Both the position numbers and the translations under genes were made by a program. This document shows, piece by piece, positions 25,405 through 36,177 of a stretch of 64,000 nt of DNA. The notes beneath the pieces are model-generated. The model saw nothing but the letters and a program-made list of their open reading frames with translations. It did no database searches and was not told the origin of the DNA. The DNA comes from Nocardioides immobilis (GTDB taxonomy: Bacteria > Actinomycetota > Actinomycetes > Propionibacteriales > Nocardioidaceae). The first letter of the stretch is position 1. Each line of letters opens with the position of its first letter. Location of the stretch: NCBI RefSeq assembly GCF_003515065.1, contig NZ_QXGH01000012.1:1-64000 (forward strand). The letters are read 5' to 3'.

Positions 25405-25503
25405 GTGCGCAAATCACCGGAGTCGCGTCACGTCATCGTGGGGCACGTCCAGCACGTCAAGGTCCTGATCGCCTGGTTGACGCGGCGAATCGCTCGCGTC
25501 TGA
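25405..25503 (+). CDS. Small basic ORF (32 aa) upstream of the xdh genes
   Basis: A GTG-initiated frame preceded by AAGGGAGGT at good spacing, one of the strongest SD sequences in the window. The peptide is rich in Arg, His and Val (RHVIVGHVQHVKVLIAWL) and ends RRIARV. It stops 47 bases before the xdh small-subunit start, which has its own leaderless-type promoter. It may be a leader peptide or a small protein. No homologue is recognised. Confidence 0.4.
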   Translation: MRKSPESRHVIVGHVQHVKVLIAWLTRRIARV

Positions 25504-25550
25504 CTGCTTTCCGGGTGCCGCGCGCCAGCGTGCGTCGTACCGTTCACCTT

Positions 25551-26929
25551 ATGGAGCAGCCGCTGGTCACCGTCAACGGTGCGTCCTGGGACCTGGTCGG
25601 CGTCGCGCCGCCCGCGACGGCCCTCGACTGGCTCCGCAGCATCGGCCTGACCGGCGCCAAGGAGGGCTGCGCGGAGGGCGAGTGCGGGGCGTGCTCGGTG
25701 CTGCTCGCCCGGCCCGGCATCGAGGCCCCGACCGAGTGGACCGCGGTCAACGCGTGCCTGGTGCCGGCCGCCGCACTCGCGGGCCAGGAGGTCGTGACCG
25801 CGGAGGGACTCGGCGAGCCCGACGCGCTGCACCCCGTCCAGCGCGAGCTCGCGGTCCGGGGCGGCTCCCAGTGCGGCTACTGCACGCCGGGCTTCGTCTG
25901 CAGCATGGCCGCGGAGTACTACCGGCCGGGCCGCTGTGAGAGCGGGGTCTTCGACCACCACGCGCTCTCCGGCAACCTGTGCCGCTGCACCGGCTACCGG
26001 CCGATTGTGGAGGCGGCCGAGGCGCTCGGCGCGCCCGCGGCCGGCGACCACCTGTCCTTCCGTACGACGGCACCGCCGCCGGAGGTGACCCCCGTGCGGG
26101 TGCCCGGCTTCGCTCGGCCGGCAACGCTCGCGGAGGCGCTCGACCTGCTGGGGGAGCCCGGCGCAGTGCCGCTCGCCGGCGCGACCGACCTCGGGGTCGA
26201 GGCCAACCTGCGCGCCTCCCGTCCGGGGCTGCTGGTCGCGATCGACCACCTGACCGAGCTGAGGACGCTGGAGGTGACGGCGGACTCCGTCGAGATCGGC
26301 GCCGCCCTGTCGCTGACCGAGATCGAGCGCCGGCTCGCCGGTGCCGTCCCCCTGCTGGACGAGGTCTTCCCGCAGTTCGCGTCGAGGCTGATCCGCAACG
26401 GCGCGACGATCGGCGGCAACCTCGGCACCGCCTCCCCGATCGGGGACCTGCCGCCGGCGCTGCTCGCGCTCGACGCATCGGTGGTGCTGGTGTCGGCAGC
26501 GGGGGAGCGCGTGGTGCCGCTCGTCGAGTACTTCACCGGCTACCGCGAGACGGTCCTGCGGCCGGGTGAGCTGATCGCGAGCGTCCGGGTGCCCCTGCCG
26601 CTCGCACCGCTCACCGCCTTCCACAAGATCGCGAAGCGCCGGTTCGACGACATCTCGTCGGTTGCCGTCGCGTTCGCGATCGAGATCGTCGACGGGGTCG
26701 TGGCGCGGGCGGCGATCGGGCTCGGCGGGATCGCCGCGACGCCGATCCGGGCGACCGAGGCGGAGCAGCTGCTCGTCGGGCACCCGTGGACCGGTGCCAC
26801 GGTGGTCGAGGCGGGAGCCTGGCTCGCTGCCTCCGGTACGCCGATCGACGACCATCGCGCCAGCGCGGACTTCCGCCGGGCGATGATGGAGAACGCGCTC
26901 TTCAAGCTCTACACCGAGACGGTGGCCTC

Positions 26930-26933
<4 letters not shown>
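25551..26933 (+). CDS. Xanthine dehydrogenase small subunit (2Fe-2S and FAD domains)
   Basis: A 460-residue subunit equivalent to XdhA. Residues 1-165 carry two [2Fe-2S] domains: GCAEGECGACSVLL (plant-type) and CGYCTPGFVCS with NLCRCTGY (helical). From about residue 185 follows the FAD-binding domain (GATDLGVEANLR, RNGATIGGNLGTASPIGD). It channels electrons from the molybdenum centre to FAD. The ATG at 25551 is chosen because TACCGT lies seven bases before it; an in-frame GTG at 25515 is less likely. The stop overlaps the large-subunit start (ATGA). Confidence 0.93.
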
Positions 26934-29193
<2,260 letters not shown>

Positions 29194-29194
<1 letters not shown>

Positions 29195-30036
29195 TGGACT
29201 GGCTCCGGGCGGTGCAGGAGTGCCGCGAGCGCCGTACCCCTTGCGTGCTCGTCACGATCACCGACGTGCGCGGCCACGCGCCGCGCGCGGCGGGCGCCAA
29301 GCTCGTCGTCGCCGCCGACCGGACCTGGGGGAGCATCGGCGGCGGCAACCTCGAGGAGGCGGCCGTACGACGCGCGCGCGGGCTGCTGCGCGGGTTGGGG
29401 CTCACCGGTGTCGCTGCGCCCGTGACCGAGCACCACACCCTCTCGGACAAGGTGCCGGTCGAGCACGGCGTGCAGTGCTGCGGGGGCGAGGTGACCCTGT
29501 TGCTCGAGCCGATCGGTGTCCGGCCGTCCGTCGCCGTCTTCGGGATGGGTCACGTCGGGTTCGAGATCGCGCTCCAGCTCAGCCGCCACGAGGTCGAGGT
29601 GCACCTGGTCGACTCGCGCAGCGACCAGCTCGCCGCCGACCGGCTCGCGGCCCTGCACGACGGTCCTGCGGACGTGCACGTCCACCAGGTTCCCGTGCTG
29701 CCCGAGCTGGTGGTGGCCGAGCTCCCGGTCGGCACCCACGTCCTGGTGCTCACCCATGACCACGCCGAGGACCTCGCCATCCTCGACGCCCTGCTCCGGT
29801 CGACGCGGCCGGCCACGATCGGGCTGATCGGCTCGTCGGCGAAGTGGGCCCGGTTCCGGGGCAAGCTCGCCGAGCTCGGCCACGAACCGGAGACCATCGA
29901 CCGGGTACGGACCCCGATCGGCGATCCTGCGGTCACGGGGGTCGACGGGAAGGCGCCTGCGGCGATTGCGGTGTCCGTCACAGTCGAGGTCCTGGCACTG
30001 ATTCGAGCGTCGGCGGTCAGTACGCTCGAACGGTGA
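29194..30036 (+). CDS. xdhC: Xanthine dehydrogenase accessory protein XdhC
   Basis: A 280-residue maturation factor that binds the molybdenum cofactor and helps insert its sulfurated form into xanthine dehydrogenase. The N-terminal half has GGGNLEEAAVRRAR and the C-C pair HGVQCCGGEVTLLLEPI. The C-terminal half is a Rossmann fold (VAVFGMGHVGFEIALQLS) ending with GLIGSSAKWARFR and TPIGDPAVTGVDGKAPAAIAVSVTVE (positions about 210-270). It is read with the two catalytic subunits, and its stop overlaps the thioesterase GTG start. Confidence 0.9.
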
Positions 30037-30869
30037 CCACCGAGCTGACCACTGCCGACACCGGCTCCCTGTCGGAGTTCGACCGCGACATCGCCGTCAC
30101 CCCGGCGGGCGACGACTTCGTCGGTGTGATGTCCGACGGCTGGCGGGTCGGCGGCGGCCTCAACGGGGGCTACCAGCTCTCGCTCCTCGGCAACGCGATG
30201 CGGGCCGCACTGCCGAAGCACCCCGACCCTGTCGCGGTCAGCGCCTACTACATCTCGCCGGCGGAGGCCGGGCCGGTGACGGCCGCCGTACGACCGCTGC
30301 GCGTGGGCGGCCGCACCGCCACCGTGGCCGCCGACCTCAAGCAGGACGACGAGATCCGCCTCTCGGTGCTGGCGACGTACGGCGACCTCGACTCGTTCCC
30401 CGCCGATGACGTGCGCACCACGGCCGAGCCGATCGCGATGCCGCCGCGGGAGGAGTGTGTGCCCAACACCCTCGCGCCGGACGAGGTCAAGCAGATGGCG
30501 CCCTTCACGCAGCGGTTCGAGATGCTCTTCCACCCCGACGAGATCGGCTGGGCGGTCGGCAAGCCGAGCGGGCGCGGCCAGATCACGGCCTGGTTCCGGC
30601 TCGCCGACGACCGGGAGCCGGACCCGTTGTCCCTGCTGATGGCGGTCGACGCGCTCCCGCCGGTGACCTTCGACCTCGGGCTGATGGGCTGGGCGCCCAC
30701 CGTCGAGCTGAGCGCCCATGTGCGCGCCAAGCCCGCCCCGGGCTGGCTCCGGCTGCGTCACCGCACCCGCAACATCGCCGGCGGGATGTTCGAGGAGGAC
30801 TGCGAGGTCTGGGACTCCACCGACCGGCTCGTCGCCCAGTCCCGCCAGCTGGCCCTCCTGCCCCGCTGA
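30033..30869 (+). CDS. Acyl-CoA thioesterase-like (TesB-type double hotdog) protein
   Basis: A 278-residue protein beginning at a GTG that overlaps the xdhC stop (GTGA). The N-terminal hotdog has GWRVGGGLNGGYQLSLLGNAMRA, and the second half has ELSAHVRAKPAPGWLRLRHRTR, typical of actinobacterial acyl-CoA thioesterase-family proteins. It should cleave acyl-CoA thioesters. Its link to purine breakdown is unclear; the overlap suggests shared transcription only. Confidence 0.8.
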   Translation: MTTELTTADTGSLSEFDRDIAVTPAGDDFVGVMSDGWRVGGGLNGGYQLSLLGNAMRAALPKHPDPVAVSAYYISPAEAGPVTAAVRPLRVGGRTATVAADLKQDDEIRLSVLATYGDLDSFPADDVRTTAEPIAMPPREECVPNTLAPDEVKQMAPFTQRFEMLFHPDEIGWAVGKPSGRGQITAWFRLADDREPDPLSLLMAVDALPPVTFDLGLMGWAPTVELSAHVRAKPAPGWLRLRHRTRNIAGGMFEEDCEVWDSTDRLVAQSRQLALLPR

Positions 30870-30883
30870 CCCCGCCACAACGC

Positions 30884-30951
30884 CGAGTCGGCTCATCTCG
30901 GGCTCCTGCGAGCGACTCGGGGTCGTACGGGACCGGAGATGCGCCGACTCG
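30884..30951. terminator. Long inverted repeat between convergent genes
   Basis: The arms CGAGTCGGCTCATCTC (30884-30899) and GAGATGCGCCGACTCG (30936-30951) pair over 16 bases with one mismatch, around a 36-base loop. They lie between the thioesterase stop and the convergent cupin stop, so a two-way terminator is likely. There is no U-run, as is common in high-GC actinobacteria. Confidence 0.55.
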
Positions 30952-30965
30952 CGAATGTCAGCACA

Positions 30966-31325
30966 TCAGCCGGCGACGGTGTTGATGCCGGGGGTCTCGT
31001 CGGCGCGGGTGAACTCGACGAACTCGGTGTCCTCGTCGATGTGGACGTTGTGGCCGGGGCGGATGTAGTAGGCGTCGCCGGCTGCGATCGTCTCGTCCGC
31101 GCCGTCGTCGTTGAAGCGGACCGTCACGCTGCCCTTGAGGCAGTAGCCCCAGTGCGGCTCGCTGCAGGCACCGCCCGGCAGGTCGGCGAACATCGGGCCG
31201 GTGTCGAGCCCCGCCTTCCACTGCTCGAGCGCGACGAACATGTCGCCGGCTCGGGCCCGGTGCTGCGAGCCGCTGCCGTCGAGCTCGAGCGCGAGCTCGG
31301 TGTTGTCCCTGGTGAAGCTGGCCAT
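30966..31325 (-). CDS. Cupin-domain protein under MerR-type control
   Basis: A 119-residue single cupin. The beta-barrel motifs are degenerate but visible: EPHWGYCLKGSVTVRF (motif 1) and GDAYYIRPGHNVHIDEDTEF (motif 2), which could hold a metal ion through His/Glu. Three Cys lie outside the usual motifs. It is divergent from a MerR-family regulator, with an elongated promoter spacer at both genes. Enzymatic role unknown. Confidence 0.8.
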   Translation of the reverse strand: MASFTRDNTELALELDGSGSQHRARAGDMFVALEQWKAGLDTGPMFADLPGGACSEPHWGYCLKGSVTVRFNDDGADETIAAGDAYYIRPGHNVHIDEDTEFVEFTRADETPGINTVAG

Positions 31326-31369
31326 CTTCTCTCTCCTTGCTCGGGGACCGCTGGTCGGTCCGTGCCGGG

Positions 31370-31449
31370 ACGGTAGGCCTTGAACCGCGGTGCAATGTCA
31401 AGCCCGAGATCCGGCTCTTGACCTTGAACCGGAGTTCAAGGTCTACCGT
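31370..31449. promoter_or_regulatory. Paired MerR-type promoters with 20-base spacers
   Basis: Plus strand: TTGACC (31418-31423), 20 bases, TACCGT (31444-31449), then the MerR gene ATG at 31456. The spacer holds a perfect 9-4-9 inverted repeat, ACCTTGAAC-CGGA-GTTCAAGGT (31421-31442). Minus strand, toward the cupin gene: TTGACA (31401-31396), 20 bases, TACCGT (31375-31370), with an imperfect copy of the same repeat. Over-long spacers with a centred dyad are the hallmark of MerR-activated promoters. Confidence 0.8.
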
Positions 31450-31455
31450 GGACGG

Positions 31456-31899
31456 ATGCGGATCTCCGAGCTCGCCGAGCGGGTCGGAGTGGCCACCTCG
31501 ACGGTGCGCTACTACGAGCGGATCGGCCTGCTGTCCGGGCCGTCACGCACGTCGTCGGGCTACCGCGACTACGACGAGGAAGACGCCGCCCGGCTGCTGT
31601 TCGTCACCCGCGCGCGCAGGATGGGCCTGAGCTGCGACCAGGTCGGCACGCTGCTCGGCATCTGGGCAGGGACGCACTGTGCCAGCGCGGCCGAGCGGGT
31701 CGGGCAGCTGATCGACGAGAAGCAGGCCGAGATCGCCGAGCGGATCGACGAGCTGCACCGGTTCTCCGCGCAGCTGACGACCGTGCAGGACGCGTTGCGT
31801 GCCGAGCCTCCGGACGCGTGCCGGACCGACCTGACCTGCTGTGTGCCGGAGTCGCCCGGGGTCGTCGTACTCGACCTGGTGCCGCGGCCCCGTCAGTAG
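31456..31899 (+). CDS. MerR-family metal- or stress-responsive regulator
   Basis: A 147-residue regulator with the MerR helix-turn-helix (MRISELAERVGVATSTVRYYERIGLL), the wing (SGYRDYDEED) and a dimerisation coiled coil. Cysteines resemble the metal-binding type: one after the coiled-coil start (GTHCASAAERVGQLI) and three near the C-terminus (ACRTDLTCC). The effector metal is not identifiable. The start follows TACCGT by six bases, so the mRNA is probably leaderless. It likely controls itself and the divergent cupin gene. Confidence 0.88.
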   Translation: MRISELAERVGVATSTVRYYERIGLLSGPSRTSSGYRDYDEEDAARLLFVTRARRMGLSCDQVGTLLGIWAGTHCASAAERVGQLIDEKQAEIAERIDELHRFSAQLTTVQDALRAEPPDACRTDLTCCVPESPGVVVLDLVPRPRQ

Positions 31900-32369
31900 C
31901 GGACCCGGTCGGCCTTCGCCAGCCAGGCGGCGAACGGCGCGAACCCGTCGGGCAGCGGGTGCGCCGACACGGCCATCGGCCACTCCGAGCGGGGTCGGTC
32001 GAAGAGCTCGTAGAACGCGCGGTCGTCGAAACCTCCGCGCGCGGCGTCATCGCGGTCGGCGGCGTAGACGACCCGGTCGAGGCGCGCCCAGAGGGCGGCC
32101 GAGAGGCACAGCGGGCACGGCTCGCAGGAGGTGTAGAGCGTGCAGCCCGCGAGGGCGAAGTCGCCGAGCGCCGAGCACGCCGAGCGGATCGCGACCACCT
32201 CGGCGTGGGCTGTCGGGTCGAGGTCCCGGGTGACCCGGTTCTGCCCGCTGGAGACGAGCTCGTCGCCGCGCACGACGACCGCGCCGAAGGGACCGCCGTC
32301 CTGCTCGACGTTCGCGGTGGCGAGGCCGACGGCGTGCGCCAGCCAGGCGGCGTCGTCGTTCGTCGGCAT
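31893..32369 (-). CDS. Nucleoside/guanine deaminase-like enzyme
   Basis: A 158-residue zinc deaminase of the cytidine/deoxycytidylate superfamily. The Zn site is HAEVVAIR plus PCPLC (SCEPCPLCLSA), with the catalytic Glu in HAE. The sequence resembles GuaD-type guanine deaminase, which makes xanthine for xanthine dehydrogenase; the purine-gene setting supports this. It starts at an ATG overlapping the RpiR stop, so they share an mRNA, and its 3' end overlaps the convergent merR gene by 7 bases. Confidence 0.85.
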   Translation of the reverse strand: MPTNDDAAWLAHAVGLATANVEQDGGPFGAVVVRGDELVSSGQNRVTRDLDPTAHAEVVAIRSACSALGDFALAGCTLYTSCEPCPLCLSAALWARLDRVVYAADRDDAARGGFDDRAFYELFDRPRSEWPMAVSAHPLPDGFAPFAAWLAKADRVRY

Positions 32370-33175
32370 CACTCCACCTCGCCCATCCGCTCGTAGGTCT
32401 CGGTGATCTTGCGGACCCGCTTGCTGCCGGCGCGGCCGCACGCGCCCAGGACCGCGTCCGCGAGCACGCTCACCAGCGCCATCGGCGCCGCATAGCTGTC
32501 GAAGGCGAGCGAGTGCTGCACCGGGCACTCCAACCAGATCGACACCTGCGAGGCATGGGCCACCGCCGTCGGGTCGCCGACCAGGATGACCACAGCACCG
32601 GTCGTGCCCGCCTCGGCCAGGAACTCCGCGAAGCCCTTGGGGCGCCGGCGGAAGCCGACGACGACGATCACGTCCTCAGGGCCGAGGCCGACCAGCTCCT
32701 CGCCCGTGGTCTGGCCGGGCACCGGCCCGATCTCCACGTCGGCGCGCGCCTGGGCCAGCTGCTCGCGGAGGTGCAGTGCGACCGGGTAGCTGTTGCGCCA
32801 GCCGATCACGAACACCTTGCGCGCCAGCGCCAGCAGGCCGGCGACCTCGAGGATCCGCGGGTGCTCGATCGCCCGGAGGATCGCACCCTGCTCGATCGCC
32901 GCCAGAGCCTCGGCGTTGGGAGCACCGTCGACCCGCCGCGGCTCGCCGGCGCTCCGCAGCGCCCGCAGGTGCTCGCGCACCTCGTCGAAGTCCTCGAAGC
33001 CCAGGCTGCGGAACAGACGGCTCATCGTCGCGCGGCTCACGCCGGCCAGCTCGGCGAGCTCCGCGGCGCGATAGGTAGCCAGGTCGTCGAGGTGCTCGAG
33101 CAGCGTCGCGGCCGCGCGCCGTTCCTGCGGGGTCAGGGCATCGTGCCGGTCCGCGATCCGCTCGTCGATCCTCAT
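32369..33175 (-). CDS. MurR/RpiR-family transcriptional regulator
   Basis: A 268-residue regulator. The N-terminal helix-turn-helix (LAELAGVSRATMSRLFRSLGFEDFDEVREHLR, within residues 38-72) is followed by a SIS sugar-phosphate-type domain (VFVIGWRNSYPVALHLREQL, then VIVVVGFRRRPKGF). In actinobacteria this family often controls purine-degradation genes; the neighbours here (deaminase, uricase set) fit that. The effector is unknown. It is coupled to the deaminase gene. Confidence 0.85.
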   Translation of the reverse strand: MRIDERIADRHDALTPQERRAAATLLEHLDDLATYRAAELAELAGVSRATMSRLFRSLGFEDFDEVREHLRALRSAGEPRRVDGAPNAEALAAIEQGAILRAIEHPRILEVAGLLALARKVFVIGWRNSYPVALHLREQLAQARADVEIGPVPGQTTGEELVGLGPEDVIVVVGFRRRPKGFAEFLAEAGTTGAVVILVGDPTAVAHASQVSIWLECPVQHSLAFDSYAAPMALVSVLADAVLGACGRAGSKRVRKITETYERMGEVE

Positions 33176-33254
33176 CGGGGGTGCCTACTTCCGTCATGGC
33201 GGCGCACGAACACTATGCCGCTGCCAGGCATGACCGCGCAGGGCATCACGGCGG

Positions 33255-34145
33255 TCACCCGATTCCCGACCAGGCCCGCGGCTCGCCAGCGCCTCCGGCC
33301 CGGCTCACGGTCGCCGAGATCAGCCCGTAGGGACGATCGGCGGCGAAGAAGATCTCGCCGGGGTTGTCGAGGTCGAACGGCGTCAGGTCGACCAGGAAGT
33401 GATGCTTGTTGGGGCACGCGATGCGGATCTCGGCGATCTCGGGGGAGACGTCGAGGGCGGCCGTCGCCATCGCGTGGATCGTCTGCTGCAGGGCGAGGCT
33501 GTGGGTGCGGGCGAAGGCGTCGAGCAGCGCGGTGCGCACGGCGGCGTGCATCGCGTCGTAGTCGACACCCTCCGGCGGCCGAGCCTGTCCAGACCCGTAG
33601 CGCCAGGTCGCGGTCACGCTGGTGGCGAGGATCCGGTCGTCGGTCTCGGCGAGGGTCGTGAACCGGTCGCGGGGGAAGCCGTGGAACTCGCTCCCCGTGC
33701 TCTTGAGCACGACCAGGTCCTTGAGCCCGGCCAGGACGAACCGGTCGTCGCCGTACGTCTGGACCCAGGCGGTGCGGGTCTCCTGGCCCGAGCGCACGAA
33801 CGAGTGCCCGTTGGCGGGCAGCCGCTCCCACGCGAACTGCTCGGCGGCGAACCAGGTGCCGGTGACCCACGGCTGGGCGGCCCAGTGGTCGGCGAGGACG
33901 AGGAGGAACGCCTCGGGCGACGTCACGCCGTGCTCGCGAGCGAGCGCGAAGACCGAGTTCTTCTGGGTGTCCGTCGCGTGCACGTGGCTGTTGTCGCCCT
34001 CGGTGTACGCCGTCGCGAAGTCCCCGCGCAGCTGGGTCGTGACGTTGAGGTCGTGCAGCACGTGGTGCTCGCCCGAACGGTCGACCCGCACCAGCCGGCA
34101 CTCGGCCTTGCCGTGCTGGAGGTCGGAGAGCTCGTAGTCACCCAT
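33255..34145 (-). CDS. Urate oxidase (uricase)
   Basis: A 296-residue cofactor-free oxidase that converts urate to 5-hydroxyisourate. Two T-fold repeats are visible; conserved features include HDLNVTTQLRGDF, GDNSHVHATDTQKNSVFALA (with the catalytic Thr-Lys region) and the C-terminal HHFLVDLTPFDLDNPGEIFF. The ATG at 34145 is chosen because it begins the family's usual N-terminus. It lies 10 bases after the HIU hydrolase gene in the same operon. Confidence 0.93.
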   Translation of the reverse strand: MGDYELSDLQHGKAECRLVRVDRSGEHHVLHDLNVTTQLRGDFATAYTEGDNSHVHATDTQKNSVFALAREHGVTSPEAFLLVLADHWAAQPWVTGTWFAAEQFAWERLPANGHSFVRSGQETRTAWVQTYGDDRFVLAGLKDLVVLKSTGSEFHGFPRDRFTTLAETDDRILATSVTATWRYGSGQARPPEGVDYDAMHAAVRTALLDAFARTHSLALQQTIHAMATAALDVSPEIAEIRIACPNKHHFLVDLTPFDLDNPGEIFFAADRPYGLISATVSRAGGAGEPRAWSGIG

Positions 34146-34155
34146 CAGCTGCCCC

Positions 34156-34473
34156 TCAACTGCCGCGGTAGGTCGTGTAGGAGTACGGGCTGAGCAGCAG
34201 CGCCACGTGGTAGTGCGGCTGGCCGTCATCGGTCGCGAAGCCCAGCGTGACCGTCGGGAAGAAGGTGTCCCGTCCCCGCGCCGCGAACCAGTCGCCGGTC
34301 GCGAACGTGATCCGGTGCTCGCCCGCTCCGAGGTGGGTCTCGAACCGCACCCGGCCGTCGGCGTCGGTCGCCGCCCGCTCGGTGCTGCCGTCGGCGGTGG
34401 CGAGGAGTACGACGACGCCCGCCGCCGGCCGACCCAGGGCAGCGTCGAGGATGTGAGTGGAGCAGGTGCTCAT
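34156..34473 (-). CDS. 5-Hydroxyisourate hydrolase
   Basis: A 105-residue transthyretin-like enzyme with the expected ends: CSTHILDAALGRPAAGV at the N-terminus and the diagnostic C-terminal YRGS. Active-site His residues occur in STHILD and PHYHVALLLSP. It hydrolyses the uricase product to OHCU. It is coupled to uraD by an ATGA overlap. Confidence 0.95.
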   Translation of the reverse strand: MSTCSTHILDAALGRPAAGVVVLLATADGSTERAATDADGRVRFETHLGAGEHRITFATGDWFAARGRDTFFPTVTLGFATDDGQPHYHVALLLSPYSYTTYRGS

Positions 34474-34994
34474 GCGGTCACCGTTGCGCTCCCGCCCCCG
34501 CCGGTCAACAGGTCGGTCAACCGCAGCAGGGCGATCTCCGCGAGCTGCTCGCGAGTGACGGCGAGCTCCGTGTCGGGGTCGTTGCCCAGCCGCTCCTCCA
34601 GGAGAGCCACGAGCTCGTCGCCCGAACGCCCCTTCGCCCGCACCAGGTAGATACGTCCGAAGCGCTCCTCGTAGGCCTGGTTGCCGGCGCGCAGCCGGTC
34701 GGCCAGCGCCGTGTTCGCCGGATCCACCCCGCCCTGCTCACGACGCGAGTGGTCGGCGGCTGTCCCGGACCCGGTCGGCCGCTCACCGATCCGCGGGTGG
34801 TCGGCCAGCGCCCCCTCGACCTCGGCGGGCGTCCACGAGGTGGCTTGGGCGCCGGCCGTTCGCAGCACCTGGGCCGCGTCGTCGTACGGCCGGCCGACGG
34901 CGAGCAGGTGCACCCAGGAATCGATCCCGACGCACGCCCGCAGCGCGGCCGCGACGTCGTCGTCGGGCAGCGCGTTGAACTCCTCGATCCGCAA
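34470..34994 (-). CDS. uraD: OHCU decarboxylase (UraD)
   Basis: A 174-residue helical enzyme that forms S-allantoin from OHCU. The signature ADHPRIGER contains the active-site His, and ERFGRIYLVRAKGRS is also typical. It is the first of the three coupled urate-to-allantoin genes. No allantoinase is visible in the window. Confidence 0.93.
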   Translation of the reverse strand: MRIEEFNALPDDDVAAALRACVGIDSWVHLLAVGRPYDDAAQVLRTAGAQATSWTPAEVEGALADHPRIGERPTGSGTAADHSRREQGGVDPANTALADRLRAGNQAYEERFGRIYLVRAKGRSGDELVALLEERLGNDPDTELAVTREQLAEIALLRLTDLLTGGGGSATVTA

Positions 34995-35037
34995 CCGAGC
35001 CTCCTGGGTGAAACCGCCGTTTCAGGGGTGTGAGGAC

Positions 35038-36177
35038 TCAGATATACCGGACGGCGAGGTCGAGCAGGTCACGATCCCGCCCAGGAGCCGCCACCAGGCA
35101 CACCCCGCACGGGAGCCCGGCAGCGGTGGTGCGCGGCAGGCTGACCGCCGGCAGCCCTCCGATCCCGGCCACGCAGGTCAGCGCGAGGGTTGCTGCGCGG
35201 ACGTGGGGGAGGCGCTCGGCGAGGCCGGCGCCGAGCAGCGGGGCGACGGTGGGCGCGGACGGCAGCACCAGCACCCGGTCGGCGACCACGTCGCGGATCG
35301 TACGGCGCGCGCGGTCGACCGTCGCCCGGGCGGCCCCGGCCTCGGCGTCGGTCACGGACCGCGCCCGCTCGAAACGGCTGCGCACGTCGGCGCCGAGCGT
35401 GCCGAGCCGGTACTCCAGCCAGCTGCCGTGGGCCTGCCAGGCCTCCCACGCCTGGAGCACCACGAACGCCTCCCGCCACTCGTCGAGCTGCAGTCGTCCG
35501 GGTGAGAGTGACCGATGGGTCACGCTGGCAAGGACGACCTCGGCGACATCGGGGTCTGCGCGGTCGAACAGCTCCGGGACGACGACCAGCTCGTCGGTGC
35601 CGCCGGGCGAGTGCGGCAGCAGTACGTCGCCGACCCGGGCCAGGGTCGCCGCGTCCCGCGTCAGCCAGCCGACCGTGTCGAAGGTCGGGGCCAGCGGCAG
35701 CAGCCCCTCACGCGAGACCAGGCCGTGTGTCGTCCGGATGCCGAAGACGCCCTGGTACGCCGCGGGCACCCGGATCGAGCCCCCGGTGTCGGTGCCGAGC
35801 CCGATCGTGGCCTCGCCGAGCGCGACCGCCGCGACCGAGCCGGAGGAGGAGCCTCCTGGCACCCGGCCGGGCGCGGCCGGGTTCGGCGGCGTGCCGTAGT
35901 GGTCGTTGACGCCGAACAGGGAGTAGGCGAACTCGTCGGTCCGGGTGATGCCGCGTACCGAGGCGCCGGCGGCCAGCAGCTGCGCGACCACGGGTGCGTG
36001 CCGCGCGGCGGGCTGCGCCGCGGCCCGCCGTGCCGGGTTGCCCGCGCCGACCGGGTGGCCGGCGACGTCGTACAGGTCCTTGACTGCGAGCGTCGTCCCG
36101 GCCAACGGACCGTCGGGAGCGCCGGCGACCAGTGGGTCGCCGAGCTCCCGCCATACCGTGGTGTCGACCTCGGTCAC
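35038..36177 (-). CDS. Amidase-signature-family hydrolase
   Basis: A 379-residue amidase starting at a GTG that overlaps the stop of the next gene upstream (GTGA). The Ser-cisSer-Lys triad is visible: Lys33 in TLAVKDLYDVAG, cis-Ser110 in PGGSSSGS, and nucleophile Ser134 in GTDTGGS. It is short for the family and lacks the long C-terminal domain of allophanate hydrolase. It lies next to uraD, so a role in breakdown of ureide products is possible but unproven. Confidence 0.88.
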   Translation of the reverse strand: MTEVDTTVWRELGDPLVAGAPDGPLAGTTLAVKDLYDVAGHPVGAGNPARRAAAQPAARHAPVVAQLLAAGASVRGITRTDEFAYSLFGVNDHYGTPPNPAAPGRVPGGSSSGSVAAVALGEATIGLGTDTGGSIRVPAAYQGVFGIRTTHGLVSREGLLPLAPTFDTVGWLTRDAATLARVGDVLLPHSPGGTDELVVVPELFDRADPDVAEVVLASVTHRSLSPGRLQLDEWREAFVVLQAWEAWQAHGSWLEYRLGTLGADVRSRFERARSVTDAEAGAARATVDRARRTIRDVVADRVLVLPSAPTVAPLLGAGLAERLPHVRAATLALTCVAGIGGLPAVSLPRTTAAGLPCGVCLVAAPGRDRDLLDLAVRYI

